A stretch of 64,000 nt of DNA from assembly GCA_935421135.1 (NCBI GenBank), contig OW285191.1, forward strand, positions 11,783,700-11,847,699, given 5' to 3'. The notes beneath the pieces are model-generated. The model searched no databases, was not told where the DNA came from, and saw nothing but the letters and a program-made list of their open reading frames with translations. The DNA is from Bugulina stolonifera (taxonomy: Eukaryota; Bryozoa; Gymnolaemata; Cheilostomatida; Bugulidae). The stretch's first letter is position 1. Each line of letters begins with the position of its first letter. Shown piece by piece: positions 40,502 to 46,876 of this stretch. The position numbers were made by a program, and so were the translations under genes.

Positions 40502-43500
40502 CAATTTATACCTACATCATAGGTATTGTATGCCCATTCCCCTATCTAAATGACTTATGTTCAAAAATGTGTACGCCTACATATTGACAATAGGATGAAT
40601 GCAAACTATCAACACCATGCAATGCAGAGATGATAAAACTAGATATATATTGTAGAAAAGTATATCCTGGTCCTATACTAAAAGGGAATTGATACGTTAC
40701 TGCAACCTGATATGTATAATATTATGCAATATTACTACTACATGTATAACTGTTACTAGCTGTGAGCATATACACACTGTAACACTGACACAAAACTGCT
40801 TCTAGCTTGTAGAAGACTTATAATTTTATCTGAGAAGACATCCAAGTTATAACTGCTTGTGTTCCAAAAAAATAGGCCTACATGGTACAGCATAGAATGA
40901 ACGTAGAATATGGACTACTTGCAAATCTCATAAAACTTAGCACTGTAAAGTGGACACTCTTTTCTAATTGAAATGGTACATGTAGATATACTATCTCATA
41001 CTTTCATCTATTCTTTAGTCTTTTTAAATACTCTCAACTAGTTACAATATACCCATACTGTCTACTGTCTAAGATATCCTAAAGCAGCTAATCTTAAGTG
41101 TAGGCCTAATAGCAGTGTTCGAATTGTGGTTATACGGGAGTATACGGCGTGTACCCACCTCAATTTTGGTGGGTACACTGTCAGCAGGCGTGTACCCTCA
41201 TGGTAATTGACTAGTTTTGCTGAAGACACGGCAGTTTTCGCAATCGAAATAGGTTTACTGGTTGCTGAGTGACTGCTGATAGTAAAATTTCCCTCTAATC
41301 AAGCGATCGTTTGATTGATAACAGCGTGTTAAGTCAATCCCGAAATGTCAAAGTAAGTTTATAGTAGCTTGGACCAGCAACCTGCACACAAATAAATCTT
41401 TCTGCTTTACTAACAAAGTTAGTCATTGTATCAATGGTTTCATAGGACTTGAATATGGGTTCCACTTTCTTTAGTATTTTCAGTTTTCCAAATGCGTTTG
41501 CAGAGCCATGAAAACTTTTTGATAAGGACAGTGGCCAAACAGTTGAATCTAAAAGTTTTTTTAGCTCTAAACCTAAATCTCAAAAGTTAATTGTTGTACT
41601 CTATTGAAATTTGACGTTTGACTGAGTGATAAATATCGGAGATAGTTGTATTTTTCTGACTTTGCTAATAAAATATAAAATACACAAATTAAAAATAAAT
41701 ACTAATAATAATTTAATATGATCATCCATGATGTTGTATATAACAATAACATAAATATTCGTATTTGTTAGATTATCACTAGAGAAAGAATCTGCATTCA
41801 ATAATATAACATATAAATAATAAATCAAGCATTATATTAATTATTATATATAAAAAAAATAAATAATTATTTATTATAGAAATGGTGATTATAATTATTA
41901 TAAATAATAGAATTAGAAGTGAATCAATAGAATTAGATAATCAAATAGTAATCATATCATAATGATGACCATAATTATTTATATTTTCATTAATTTTTAT
42001 ATGAAATAAATTATTTTGATAATAATTGTTGTAGCAATACGCCTACATCAAGTATAAATAAATATATTGCTTACTGGATTGTCACAAGAACAACAGTCGA
42101 TATTCAATAAATAGAAATTGAAATATAGAATAGAAATAAATCGTTTTTAATAGAACAGGGAATTAGATAATTAATTTATATTTAATGATCATTATTGTAT
42201 CGAATATTTAATGTAAATAATATAGCAATTGTTGTATTGTTTTATATAAAATATTTTAATCTAACGTTGATATTTTTATTCTAGAATAGGTAGGAATACT
42301 ATTTGTTTTTGCACATAGTATAAGTATTGAATTTCAACAGTTGTAGGTATTGCTCTACTATTGCAAACTACTTCCAAGTTTAGTAAGTGAGGCAAAGAGT
42401 GAGGTTATGACAAATTGAAATTCACAGAGAGCTAAGAAGAATCCTGTCACTGTTTAGTCTAGATGGTACTAGGAGAAACTATGTATTTGGATTGAGCTTG
42501 GTTTCACTGGTTGACTGCAATTAAAGTAATCGTTTTGTTTGTATTCTCTATTTTTGTTGTGTTGAGGTGATTCATTGCTTTCAGAAGTCCACAAAAGACC
42601 ACAGGTAATGAAGTTGTATGCTGCCTATTAGTGTACTTGCATGCTGCATATTAGTGTACTTGCATGCTGTCTATTAGTGTTCTTGCATGCTGCCTAGTAA
42701 CCTACATGCATGATAGTTTGTCGAGTATTTTAAGTAGCTGAATAGTCTTTTTAGGCAATACTATATTTTTAGTTTACATTGAATTTACTGTTAGTATGAT
42801 TTGATATTTCTTGCTAAGGTTATATTCGGCAATGGATTTAACTTTGAGGCCAGTTTTTACTGGTGCTGCCAATTTATAAAACATTTAGCATTTTTGGAAG
42901 ATGTTGTCACAAGTGGTGAGGATACTTGGAATACAGTGTTTAGTGATCCAAAGGAAGCTGGTGAGGAATTTAATTTTGCAGAAATAATACCCTAATTTAT
43001 ATTTTTCATATCTACTGCTCGCTGGTGAAGCTGTCTTTTTCTAACATTGCTGTACTGGTGTTGTGGCAATGTCTTCTGTTCACTTTTCTAGGCGATTAGG
43101 CACTGTAGAGACCATTGGTTCAAACCCCAGTCAGGGCCTGGTGTTTTCATGGATTTGATGCAAGACCTGACAGCTCCCACAGATAAATTCCTTAAATTAA
43201 CAAAATTATAATAATATTAGAGAAAACCCAGTGAGTAGTACATGTATATATCCTAGATAAATTGGTAAAACTCCTTTACACAGGTATGTATGTTTTATAG
43301 GCTTCAACCTTTTACCTTTTCCTTATAGCTGTTGTTCAAATAACATTACTGGTGTTATATATTAAAGTCTACAGGTAGGTTGTGACAAGGGAAATACATG
43401 TATTTTATTGTATAATACTTTTGTTCATTATAATTTTGTTGATTAACTTCAACTCCTTCCCTTCTCTAATGTTGATGTCAATGTCATAGCTGTTTTGTTG

Positions 43501-46500
43501 AATTACTATAGTTTTCATACAGTTGCAGTTACATGCTGTTGTTGTTTGTGTTTATATACTTTTGACAAAATATACAACTGTGAAATGTTGTAGCTCAGCA
43601 TTTTGTAATAAATAAAGAAGTTGTTTTCTCTTTGACTACATGTACTTTTATTACAGTGAAAGAAAGACAAGGGGAGTTGTCGTGTTTTAAATAATGTAGA
43701 TCTATTCATTCTTACAATCAATGCAGCAGTAATACAAAATTAAAGGACACAAAGCACACTCAGTAGTTTAAAATATAAGGAATGGTCTACATTCATTGGT
43801 ACCATGTACTCTGTGTAATGAGGTTACTCATTAGCTATCAACCATAATTAGAAATTGTCCTCCCTTGTTTTTGTCTTGCTTAAATGGGAGAACAACTTCT
43901 AATTATGATCTGCAGCTTCTGATTGACCAATGCACCCTTTAGGAAAGGTCCTAAGATTGCAGGTAGGTACCGTGTACCCACCTCATTTGTTCCACTTCGA
44001 ACACTGCCTAATAGTAATATGGCATTCGCAAAATTATGTTGACTACTGCAATGGAGTAGATAGCGGAAATTTACTAACTGATAATAATATTATATGCAGG
44101 GGGAGGAAAAAACTAAAACTGTTTCATCTGGCTGATTCTTAAAGAGGAAATCGGTATTCTGCTGTTGAATAAGCAGTAACTTAATGGCACAGGACTAGGT
44201 ACAACAATTACCTGTACAGCTACATCGTCTTTGCTTTTGTCCACTGCCACTGTGGCTCCCAGCTTCTTATTCCGTACCATCGTAACTTTCTGAATAAGGT
44301 TTACAAAACGTAACATTTATGACAAACCAGAAATTAGTTTTGAGGTCAAACCTAATTAAACAGTACATTCCCAGAACTTATAGCCAATGTCATCCAAAAG
44401 AATTTTTTCTTGTCTGCAGTTTCTATGATACATTTTCGGTAAGATGTCCCTCTTCTAGTGGCCAACCATAATTAAAGTTAACCGTGACCAAATACAACAG
44501 TAAATTATTATGACACAACAATGTGTAGGCTATAGTTTTTGTAAGATTTTCACTTTCAGGTAAAAGGTAAAATAATTGCATGTAATTCAAGCCCTTCAGA
44601 AGAAGAGGTCATCCTGTACGTTGTGTAGGGTAGAATGAAAATTTTTAGCCCAGCTTGTAGAAATCAACTAAATTGTAATTGATTGAATATGAAAAAAGAT
44701 TTAATTGCGGGCTAAAGACCTTCACATAGATTAGGGTAATGTAAGACGAGGATGGGAGCAGCAATTATTACTATGTGAGTGTAAATTTACCTCCAGTCTG
44801 TCATAAACTCGTTTTACGTAGTTATCCGGTTTTCCTGGAACAACTAAACTTATCTTGGATAGGTCCAGTTTACTTTCTTTCAACACCAGACGGTGTAACT
44901 TCTGGTGAGAAAAGAACTCCAAATTCACTTTATGAGAAGATGTTTCCTCCATGACAGAGATGTCGGCAATTTCCTCCTCAAATTCATTGTCTCCATCTAA
45001 TGGACTCTTCTTAGGTGGAATGTGTTCTCTTTCCTGCTCCGTGTCATCATAGCCATCGACTACATATTTTTGATCTAAAATACAGTTTATGATAGTATCA
45101 ATCAAAAACCTGCAAATCTTAGGCATCCTACAATGCCTAAAGAACTGTAGCTAATGTTAAGCAAATATCGAATTTTGTACTTTCATCAACAATAGCTCCG
45201 TATTCAATGATTTAAAACAGAGTCATACAACTATTGAATTCTTCAAGTACAGTGCTATTCACAAACATGCATAACGCCTAATGACAACGGAGTATGTGAC
45301 CTTATCATCTTAGTCTGTAAAAGTAGTAGGTCGGAGAATACTGTTCAGACTTTAAAAGTAAAACAACCAGAATGTGCCTGGAAATTCAGAGTAACTACAT
45401 GTATAGTGTTATACACGCAGAAGTCGGGTAATTTACACGCTTTTTTCTGATGTTTAAAGCAATGGCCAACTTGTCAGGATACATATGTACGACTGTGTAC
45501 CTTCAACATAAGTAAAGTACTCTCTCTTGTGATGTTTGTAACAAGAGCAGACCATTAGATGTTGAGTCACCCTCCAATGAAGCATTCCATCCAATGTTAT
45601 GTTGAACTAAGTTAAACATTTGAACATTTTCCTAACATAAAACCTATTTTATCTGATTGTTGCAAGTGCTCAATCCTGCACTGTATCGAAATAATTAAGG
45701 TATTTAGTCTACGATTCTTAACAGAGCTGTTTTGTGTTGGTGCAGTCGCTTATTGTAGACATTGGTTTCATAGGCAGCATCGTTTATTATTGCATGGGAT
45801 TTAGATTACATAAATTTCTAAATATAATGCATGAGCAAATACAAAAGAGTAACAACTAACACAATGTCCAATATGCACTGTAGTTCCTTGATTGAAACAC
45901 GATATTGATCAAGTGATAGCTAAATACATTGTAGCTGATAACAATACAACATAGACACAAAATAAGTAATGGAATATTCCATTGGCTCACTGTAATAACA
46001 AACTGGGGTTGTTATCAATTGAACCAGAATAAATGTAGTGCATGACTGCGTGTGTGGGAAGGGGAAGGCTCTACACTCGAAAAAAGTGAACTGCATGAAT
46101 CAATTGTTGTGTTTTAACTCAATATTGATTTTAGGATGATTATACCTATACATATGAAGTCCGATGCACCTATACGTAGCAGTCCGATATGGAGTGTAAA
46201 AACTAGGACTGATGGAAGTTAACAATAGAGTCACATCAACCAAGCATCATCCAATCAGGAATCAGCATAAACTTTGTTATGCGTTTTAGACTATCTTCTC
46301 TCTACATCTTCATCTTACATCTATGTGTTTATATTTAAGAGTTGTCCCATATTCATTTATAAGCCTAACTGGCTGAATTGAGAAGTTGAATCTTGACAGA
46401 AAACACAATATTTTGTTGACCAAGAGCAAACCTTATGTGCAAATTTTAAGACAATTGCAAGTTGTGTAAAGGTTCTCCCCTCAGGTAGCTCATCACTCAA

Positions 46501-46876
46501 CAGAACATTGATGGACTTGAGCATACTCACTAATGATTGGATAGTCTTATAAGGAAGAATCTTCATGCTACCCTACTCTAGATGAATGCCAAGGTTAATA
46601 TATATACATAGAAAATACAGTGTTACATGTCATGTAACACTGTAACACAGCGAATTTGAATAAAATATTATCAAGCTGGGATTCAGTTTCAACATATACC
46701 TGCCCTTATTATAGTGCAATAGAGCAATTTATGCCCCAATAACTATGGCGCCTCGATATATACATGTACATATTTAAGGTAAGTCACTTACGTTTTTGCT
46801 TGGCAGCAAGAGTCAACTGTAAGTTATGGAGTACACATATTGTGGCTATCACTATGTATATAGTCCTGCAGTACAT
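188..46876 (-). CDS. Giant ADAM/ADAMTS-like metalloprotease with LDLa and at least 19 CUB domains (left end outside window)
   Basis: I joined 66 minus-strand exons with matching phases into about 3,230 residues. Order: signal peptide (1-28), prodomain (29-199), furin site RIRRKR (194-199), reprolysin-like domain (about 205-440), Cys-rich region (about 440-571), LDLa (about 572-620), then CUB domains and Thr/Ser/Pro linkers. The start is the ATG at 46874-46876, because it opens a hydrophobic signal-like exon whose phase-1 donor fits the next exon. The family cleaves extracellular matrix or surface proteins; CUB and LDLa modules usually bind ligands or calcium. No TSP1 repeat (WSxWS type) or transmembrane segment is visible, so I infer a secreted protease, though the C terminus lies off the left edge. 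I know no named orthologue with this architecture. Exon calls rest on reading frames, phases and splice motifs, not on transcripts. Confidence 0.85.
1471..2202 (-). CDS. 732-bp mucin-like exon built from a 33-bp coding minisatellite
   Basis: The acceptor at 2203 and the donor gtaagg at 1465-1470 bound an exon of phases 1-1 like the other linkers. It opens EAPPSSTTSRPTSW, passes through SARWTKPWSWSTSAPTSR and then repeats PTSRTTPTSAT (11 residues, 33 bp) about 18-20 times, with Q/R and S/K substitutions. Because the unit is a multiple of three, length changes keep the frame. It would form a rigid, heavily O-glycosylated stalk. Confidence 0.75.
1485..2125. repeat. 33-bp coding minisatellite
   Basis: The unit TTGGTGTTGCTGACGTTGGT plus GTGGTTCGACTGG recurs about 18-20 times with point variants (GACG/GATG, TTCGAC/TTTGAC/TTCGGC). 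It encodes the 11-residue mucin repeat on the minus strand, where no stop codon appears in the exon frame. Confidence 0.88.
2421..3541 (-). CDS. Mucin-like linker and CUB 19
   Basis: Linker exon 3392-3541 encodes about 50 residues rich in Thr, Ser and Trp (KWITTTPSKPATWTTPRTHW), plausible for O-glycosylation or C-mannosylation. CUB 19 exons are 3074-3258 (GVLTSPNYPEDYNPDQLCAY, DFDTQPNFNCTKDYVQ) and 2421-2565 (VLDGNDYEVLYRACG, ending GWNLTWS). The four cysteines and acidic residues fit a calcium-binding CUB. Confidence 0.83.
3917..5119 (-). CDS. Linker and CUB 18
   Basis: Linker exon 5051-5119 is Thr/Pro-rich (LQPTTTGVPPTLTTDTTPT). CUB 18 exons are 4405-4586 (CGGSLNNGYWGKIQSPNYP, GCWWNI) and 3917-4073 (IVNGNTYQSIAIVCG, ending GFHLTYAL). 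It is more diverged than CUB 3-17 and has a C-terminal-half cysteine (VCG), consistent with a four-cysteine CUB. The intron at 4587-5050 contains a reverse SINE. Confidence 0.82.
4786..4912 (-). mobile_element. tRNA-like SINE copy, reverse
   Basis: The reverse complement reads GTGCTAGGTGATTAGGTGC, then GGGTTCAAACCACAGTCAGGG and the shared tail, matching the copies at 43049 and 60611. It lies in the intron upstream of the CUB 18 exons. Confidence 0.55.
5420..5750. repeat. 33-bp minisatellite derived from an exon-intron boundary
   Basis: About ten units read CATTGCGGTACCCAGGTAGC followed by CTACTAACTGTCC on the plus strand. In minus sense each contains CCTGGGTAC.GCAATGG, then ACAGTAAGTAGG. The right-most unit is the real end of the CUB 17 exon and its donor. 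Six units keep GTAAGT and three have GTTAGT. Confidence 0.85.
5718..6970 (-). CDS. Linker and CUB 17, whose 3' exon runs into a minisatellite
   Basis: Linker exon 6923-6970 (AYLPVETSTSYPTTTE). CUB 17 exons are 6386-6564 (WCGGNRSGASGHIYAPGY, AECIW, EGCCDSIW) and 5718-5868 (VVDGYSGELLQLIS, ending AWVLQWK). The second exon ends TGGAAGA|gtaagtag. Its last 20 bp and this donor form the first unit of the 33-bp tandem repeat at 5420-5750, so several copies of the splice donor follow one another. Confidence 0.82.
7170..8010 (-). CDS. Linker and CUB 16
   Basis: Linker exon 7963-8010 (YLPEVSTTDYPTTTS). CUB 16 exons are 7588-7766 (LSCGGNMTGLSGTIYAPGY, EPCCDELI) and 7170-7320 (IFDWHSGRQL, ending AIQWEG). 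Nearly the same as CUB 13, about 4.27 kb away, including flanking intron sequence. Confidence 0.87.
8280..9957 (-). CDS. CUB 14 and CUB 15
   Basis: CUB 14 exons are 9779-9957 (VPCGGNYSGSSGYISTPGYP, ADCYWTVS) and 9304-9460. CUB 15 exons are 8880-9061 (GGTCEEEISRSNGTIYAPGY, SSCIWKVY) and 8280-8430 (YDGASHRL, ending SWALEWNG). The last donor is gtgggt, slightly off consensus. Older paralogues of CUB 11-12. Confidence 0.87.
8480..8694. mobile_element. Small TIR repeat copy (CUB 15 intron)
   Basis: Same family as 37063-37296, starting CGTTTCCATTG. It contains a poly-C run of about 13. The paralogous intron at 12758-12985 has it too, so insertion preceded the older duplication. Confidence 0.45.
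10053..10185. repeat. Alternating purine-pyrimidine tract (ACGTGT/ACGCGT)n
   Basis: About 130 bp of ACGTGTACGCGT-type units with strict purine-pyrimidine alternation and many CpG sites. It sits in the intron between a linker and CUB 14 and is absent from the paralogous intron near 14340. Confidence 0.85.
10337..11223 (-). CDS. Two consecutive linker exons with no CUB between them
   Basis: Exons 11176-11223 (VYIPGEMSTFYPTTTE) and 10337-10384 (AYKPEVTSTTHPATTQ) are both 48 bp with phases 1-1. Elsewhere in this part of the gene linkers alternate with CUB domains. Here the position where a CUB should lie holds only a short exon remnant at about 10675-10735. The junction stays in frame, giving a double-length Thr/Pro linker. 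Confidence 0.75.
10675..10735 (-). pseudogene. Remnant of a CUB first exon
   Basis: On the plus strand ACTCATCACAGCATGGCTCT followed by ATATAGCTAGATC matches the 3' part of the CUB 13 and CUB 16 first exons (SSYIEPCCDEL on the minus strand). Homology then stops at unrelated sequence (10736-10940). No CGG start or second exon follows. It marks a CUB domain lost between two linkers. Confidence 0.7.
11434..12288 (-). CDS. Linker and CUB 13
   Basis: Linker exon 12241-12288 (AYLPEVSTTDYPTTTS). CUB 13 exons are 11866-12044 (LSCGGNMTGLNGTIYAPGY, ADCTW, EPCCDELI) and 11434-11584 (IFDWYSGRQL, ending AIQWEG). This CUB subtype keeps a Cys-Cys-Asp near the middle of the domain. The donor is read as gtacgt to keep phase 0. 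It is the paralogue of CUB 16. Confidence 0.85.
12558..14470 (-). CDS. Linker, CUB 11 and CUB 12 (older duplicate)
   Basis: Linker exon 14423-14470 (AYTPEVTSTTHPATTQ). CUB 11 exons are 14067-14245 (IPCGGSYSGSSGYVSTPGYP) and 13595-13751; CUB 12 exons are 13171-13352 (GGTCGEEISRSNGTIYAPGY) and 12558-12708 (YDGASHRL, ending SWALGWNG). The CUB 12 mid-domain donor is a normal gtaaat, unlike the gcaagt of the recent array. The block is a paralogue of CUB 14-15, about 4.29 kb away. Confidence 0.87.
12758..12985. mobile_element. Small TIR repeat copy (CUB 12 intron)
   Basis: Counterpart of 8480-8694 in the duplicate block. Its poly-C run has expanded to about 15 plus a nearby CCCCACCTTCC, showing repeat-length change since duplication. 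Confidence 0.45.
14826..15012. repeat. Interspersed repeat family (five copies)
   Basis: GGCCTGGGCTGAAAGTAAAATCC through TCCAAGAGGTCACAAAGACAC also occurs at about 19602-19787, 23816-24001 and 28026-28211 (one per array unit). A diverged copy lies at about 32627-32822. Unit 4 of the array lacks it at the corresponding place (31460). It is an unclassified short dispersed repeat. Confidence 0.65.
15148..18387 (-). CDS. Array unit 1: linker, CUB 9 and CUB 10
   Basis: Linker exon 18337-18387. CUB 9 exons are 17794-17972 and 16903-17059; CUB 10 exons are 16264-16445 and 15148-15298. The intron between the two CUB 10 exons carries a complete TRIM element that the other units lack. CUB 10 reads GGTCGEEISGSNGTIYAPGY. 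The donor after 16264 is gcaagt. Confidence 0.87.
15475..16026 (+). mobile_element. Complete TRIM element (miniature LTR retrotransposon)
   Basis: Two direct repeats of 156 bp (15475-15630 and 15871-16026) begin TGTGATGTAG and end CACTACA and differ at about three positions. The 240-bp interior starts with TGGTGTCAGAAGT, a primer-binding-site-like sequence directly after the left repeat. It ends with the purine tract AAAGAAGGGGAGA directly before the right repeat. Each repeat has AATAAA. The 5-bp duplication CAGTG flanks the whole. The interior has no coding capacity, so it must have been moved by proteins from an autonomous partner. The homologous introns of units 2-4 show the uninterrupted site. 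Confidence 0.88.
18556..19341 (+). mobile_element. Solo LTR, copy 1 (array unit 1)
   Basis: A 786-bp element bounded by TGTAATGGT and ACCATTACA, a perfect 9-bp terminal inverted repeat with TG...CA ends. It is flanked by the 4-bp duplication ATAC (18552-18555 and 19342-19345). Inside, a TATATAAA box (19015-19022) lies about 45 bp before AATAAA (19068-19073), the U3-R order of an LTR. No internal retroelement sequence remains. It lies in the intron after the unit-1 linker region of the protease gene, opposite to gene orientation. Confidence 0.85.
19920..22604 (-). CDS. Array unit 2: linker, CUB 7 and CUB 8
   Basis: Linker exon 22554-22604. CUB 7 exons are 22011-22189 and 21120-21276; CUB 8 exons are 20481-20662 and 19920-20070. 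Exons and introns align with unit 1 at an offset of exactly 4,217 bp over long stretches, with very few base changes. The donor after 20481 is gcaagt. Confidence 0.87.
22773..23558 (+). mobile_element. Solo LTR, copy 2 (array unit 2)
   Basis: Same 786-bp element with the same ATAC flanks, offset exactly 4,217 bp from copy 1. The shared target duplication shows it was copied by the tandem duplication and is not an independent insertion. Confidence 0.85.
24137..26814 (-). CDS. Array unit 3: linker, CUB 5 and CUB 6
   Basis: Linker exon 26764-26814 (EAVPMETTPTLSTTYPP). CUB 5 exons are 26221-26399 and 25349-25505; CUB 6 exons are 24698-24879 and 24137-24287. Domain sequences are nearly identical to those of units 1 and 2. 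CUB 6 has GVTCGEE where unit 4 has GGTCGEE. The CUB 6 first exon uses a gcaagt donor. N-glycosylation sequons are dense (NYSDNSS). Confidence 0.87.
26983..27768 (+). mobile_element. Solo LTR, copy 3 (array unit 3)
   Basis: Same 786-bp element with ATAC flanks. It carries a few substitutions relative to copies 1 and 2 (for example CTTCCAGACG for CTTCCGGACG), consistent with unit 3 being slightly older or having diverged separately. Confidence 0.85.
28347..31041 (-). CDS. Array unit 4: linker, CUB 3 and CUB 4 (no LTR in this unit)
   Basis: Linker exon 30991-31041 (EAVLVETTPTLSTTYPP). CUB 3 exons are 30448-30626 (IPCGGNSSGSSGNISTPGYP, ADCYWTIS) and 29559-29715 (ending SSGWTFHWEG). CUB 4 exons are 28908-29089 (GGTCGEEISGFNGTIYAPGY, SSCIWKIS) and 28347-28497 (FYNGNTN, ending SWLLEWNG). 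The donor after 28908 is gcaagt. This unit is more diverged than units 1-3 and has the empty insertion site of the solo LTR. Confidence 0.87.
31490..32177 (-). CDS. CUB domain 2, followed by a GC donor
   Basis: Exons 31996-32177 and 31490-31640. Reads GTIYAPGYPENYSDNSSCIW and TPGYNVEITF, then YDGYTGALLLSL, and ends WALEWKG. The last exon reads GGAAGG|gcaagc on the minus strand, so the intron would start with GC instead of GT. Only this position keeps the phase-1 junction to the linker at 30991. Confidence 0.85.
32392..33321 (-). CDS. CUB domain 1
   Basis: Exons 33146-33321 and 32392-32551. Reads SCGGNIKGTRGYVSTPGY, SCYWTMST and ITFEEQSWIQYG, then ends SSGWRFSWES. This shows the CUB start (CGG), the CxW after strand 4 and the W-containing last strand. 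It follows the LDLa module directly. Confidence 0.88.
33418..33564 (-). CDS. Exon 14: LDL-receptor class A module
   Basis: This single exon encodes HDCYGTERQC, FRCYRPVDRCD and DCYDGSDETKCGE. The six-cysteine spacing and the terminal C.DGSDE.KC calcium-binding acidic cluster are diagnostic of an LDLa repeat. It sits between the protease Cys-rich region and the first CUB, an arrangement I do not know from standard ADAMTS proteins. Its phases (1 in, 1 out) match those of the CUB modules. Confidence 0.9.
34293..35141 (-). CDS. Exons 11-13: Cys-rich ADAMTS-like region
   Basis: Exons are 34985-35141, 34854-34904 and 34293-34488. The sequence contains DEQCYIAYG, then LPQNLMWCNE (compare C..LWC in ADAMTS proteins), then DGTDCGHNSICYQGKCV, matching the DGT.CG....C..G.CV signature of the ADAM cysteine-rich 2 region. 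The donor of exon 11 was taken as gtgagt at 34979-34984 because only phase 0 keeps exon 12 open. A 46-bp perfect hairpin starts a few bases inside the intron after exon 12. Confidence 0.8.
34744..34843. repeat. Perfect 46-bp inverted repeat with an 8-nt loop
   Basis: The arms 34744-34789 and 34798-34843 are exact reverse complements (outer AAATTTCTTCTGTTTCC, inner ATTTCAACATA) separated by ATTGGACT-type loop bases. It lies in a protease-gene intron, 3 bp beyond the donor sequence of the exon at 34854. It may be a young foldback element or a hairpin precursor. Confidence 0.88.
35331..35394. repeat. (TA)n-rich microsatellite
   Basis: ATATATGTACATGTATATAT-type sequence ending in a pure TA run, in an intron of the protease gene. 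Confidence 0.9.
35686..38201 (-). CDS. Exons 6-10: reprolysin-type zinc metalloprotease catalytic core
   Basis: Exons are 38124-38201, 36830-36987, 36209-36246, 35986-36097 and 35686-35844. Exon 7 ends with HDHLMLMTG, the conserved HD.a.liTG strand. Exons 8-9 read GVLGVAWLNTICDSENS, the family GvAyvg..C segment. Exon 9 ends THELGH plus two bases, and exon 10 completes N-LGAHHDD, giving HELGHNLGAHHD (residues 379-390): three zinc-binding histidines, the catalytic glutamate and the adamalysin-type Asp. The Met-turn is NYIMGP (M407). All catalytic residues are present, so an active enzyme is predicted. An intron splits the zinc motif. Confidence 0.92.
36620..36775. repeat. 10-bp minisatellite (GGCAGGTAGT)n
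   Basis: About 14 units with variants AGCGGCAGGT, AGTGGCAGGT and GGCGGCAGGT, in a protease-gene intron just downstream of the HDHLMLMTG exon. Confidence 0.85.
37063..37296. mobile_element. Small TIR repeat, MITE-like
   Basis: The ends CGTTTCCAT and ATGGAAACC are inverted. The interior (CCATCCCATGAAC, GAGCTGAGTC, CTGCAC.GAG.TCGAACCAT) is shared with 8480-8694 and 12758-12985, where the right end has decayed to CCATAGGAAT. It is an interspersed family with three visible copies. Confidence 0.5.
37367..38026 (-). mobile_element. Solo LTR of the same family, independent insertion
   Basis: A reverse-oriented 660-bp copy with TG...CA ends (the 5' end is TGTAATGATAC on the minus strand) and a 4-bp duplication ATAT on both sides. 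It keeps the TATA box, the AATAAA and the CGGCCGTCGGGC-rich core, and is shorter in the U3 part. It lies in the intron between the protease exons at 36830 and 38124. Confidence 0.82.
38751..38950 (-). CDS. Exon 5: furin site and start of the metalloprotease domain
   Basis: The exon begins VASSRIRRKRE, where RRKR is a strong proprotein-convertase site that would release the prodomain. It continues with ATVELCLLIDNALW, the first beta-strand region of the reprolysin fold (commonly VELLLVAD in relatives), and ends FAHLVQI. Phase in is 1 and phase out is 0. Confidence 0.85.
39300..45074 (-). CDS. Prodomain exons 2-4 of the protease gene
   Basis: Exons are 44791-45074, 44212-44289 and 39300-39417. 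Exon 2 begins with an acidic stretch (DGYDDTEQERE) and contains HKVNLEFFSHQKLHRL, a typical secreted pro-region style. Exon 4 contains GYFQLGQHEFNIKSDPL, resembling the end of ADAM/ADAMTS prodomains before the catalytic unit. I see no cysteine-switch cysteine in these exons. The 4.8-kb intron between exons 3 and 4 holds a hAT-type element. Confidence 0.7.
40440..40500. repeat. (TG)n microsatellite
   Basis: A pure TG tract of about 58 bp in the 4.8-kb prodomain intron. Confidence 0.95.
41113..44006. mobile_element. hAT-type DNA transposon, apparently non-autonomous
   Basis: The ends are CAGTGTTCGAA and TTCGAACACTG, an 11-bp terminal inverted repeat of the hAT style. They are flanked by the perfect 8-bp duplication CCTAATAG (41105-41112 and 44007-44014), the hAT target length. 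Subterminal GTACCCACCT repeats occur near both ends. The 2.9-kb interior shows no transposase-like frame, has a very AT-rich core (about 41630-42270) and contains a nested SINE. It sits in the prodomain intron. Confidence 0.82.
43049..43206 (+). mobile_element. tRNA-like SINE copy nested in the hAT element
   Basis: It shares TAGGCGATTAGGCACTGTAGAG and a perfect B-box-like GGTTCAAACCCC with the copy at 60611, then CAGTCAGGGCCTGGT and a similar tail. It sits inside the hAT element and so inserted after it. Confidence 0.6.
46792..46876 (-). CDS. Exon 1: start codon and signal peptide of the protease gene
   Basis: This exon encodes 28 codons beginning MYCRTIYIVIATICVL, a short basic start followed by a hydrophobic core, then LTLAAKQK. 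That is the layout of a cleavable signal peptide. The donor reads gtaagt and leaves phase 1, which fits the acceptor of the exon at 44791-45074. The 5' untranslated region and promoter were not identified. Confidence 0.7.

Noticed and set aside
42801..42995. Open frame inside the hAT element, considered as a transposase remnant
   Set aside because: It shows no RNase-H-like or hAT dimerisation motif and is only 64 codons long.
46357..46566. Open frame beginning MKILPYKTIQSLV, considered as a prodomain exon
   Set aside because: No acceptor phase joins it to the signal-peptide exon without a stop, while exon 1 joins 44791-45074 directly in phase 1.
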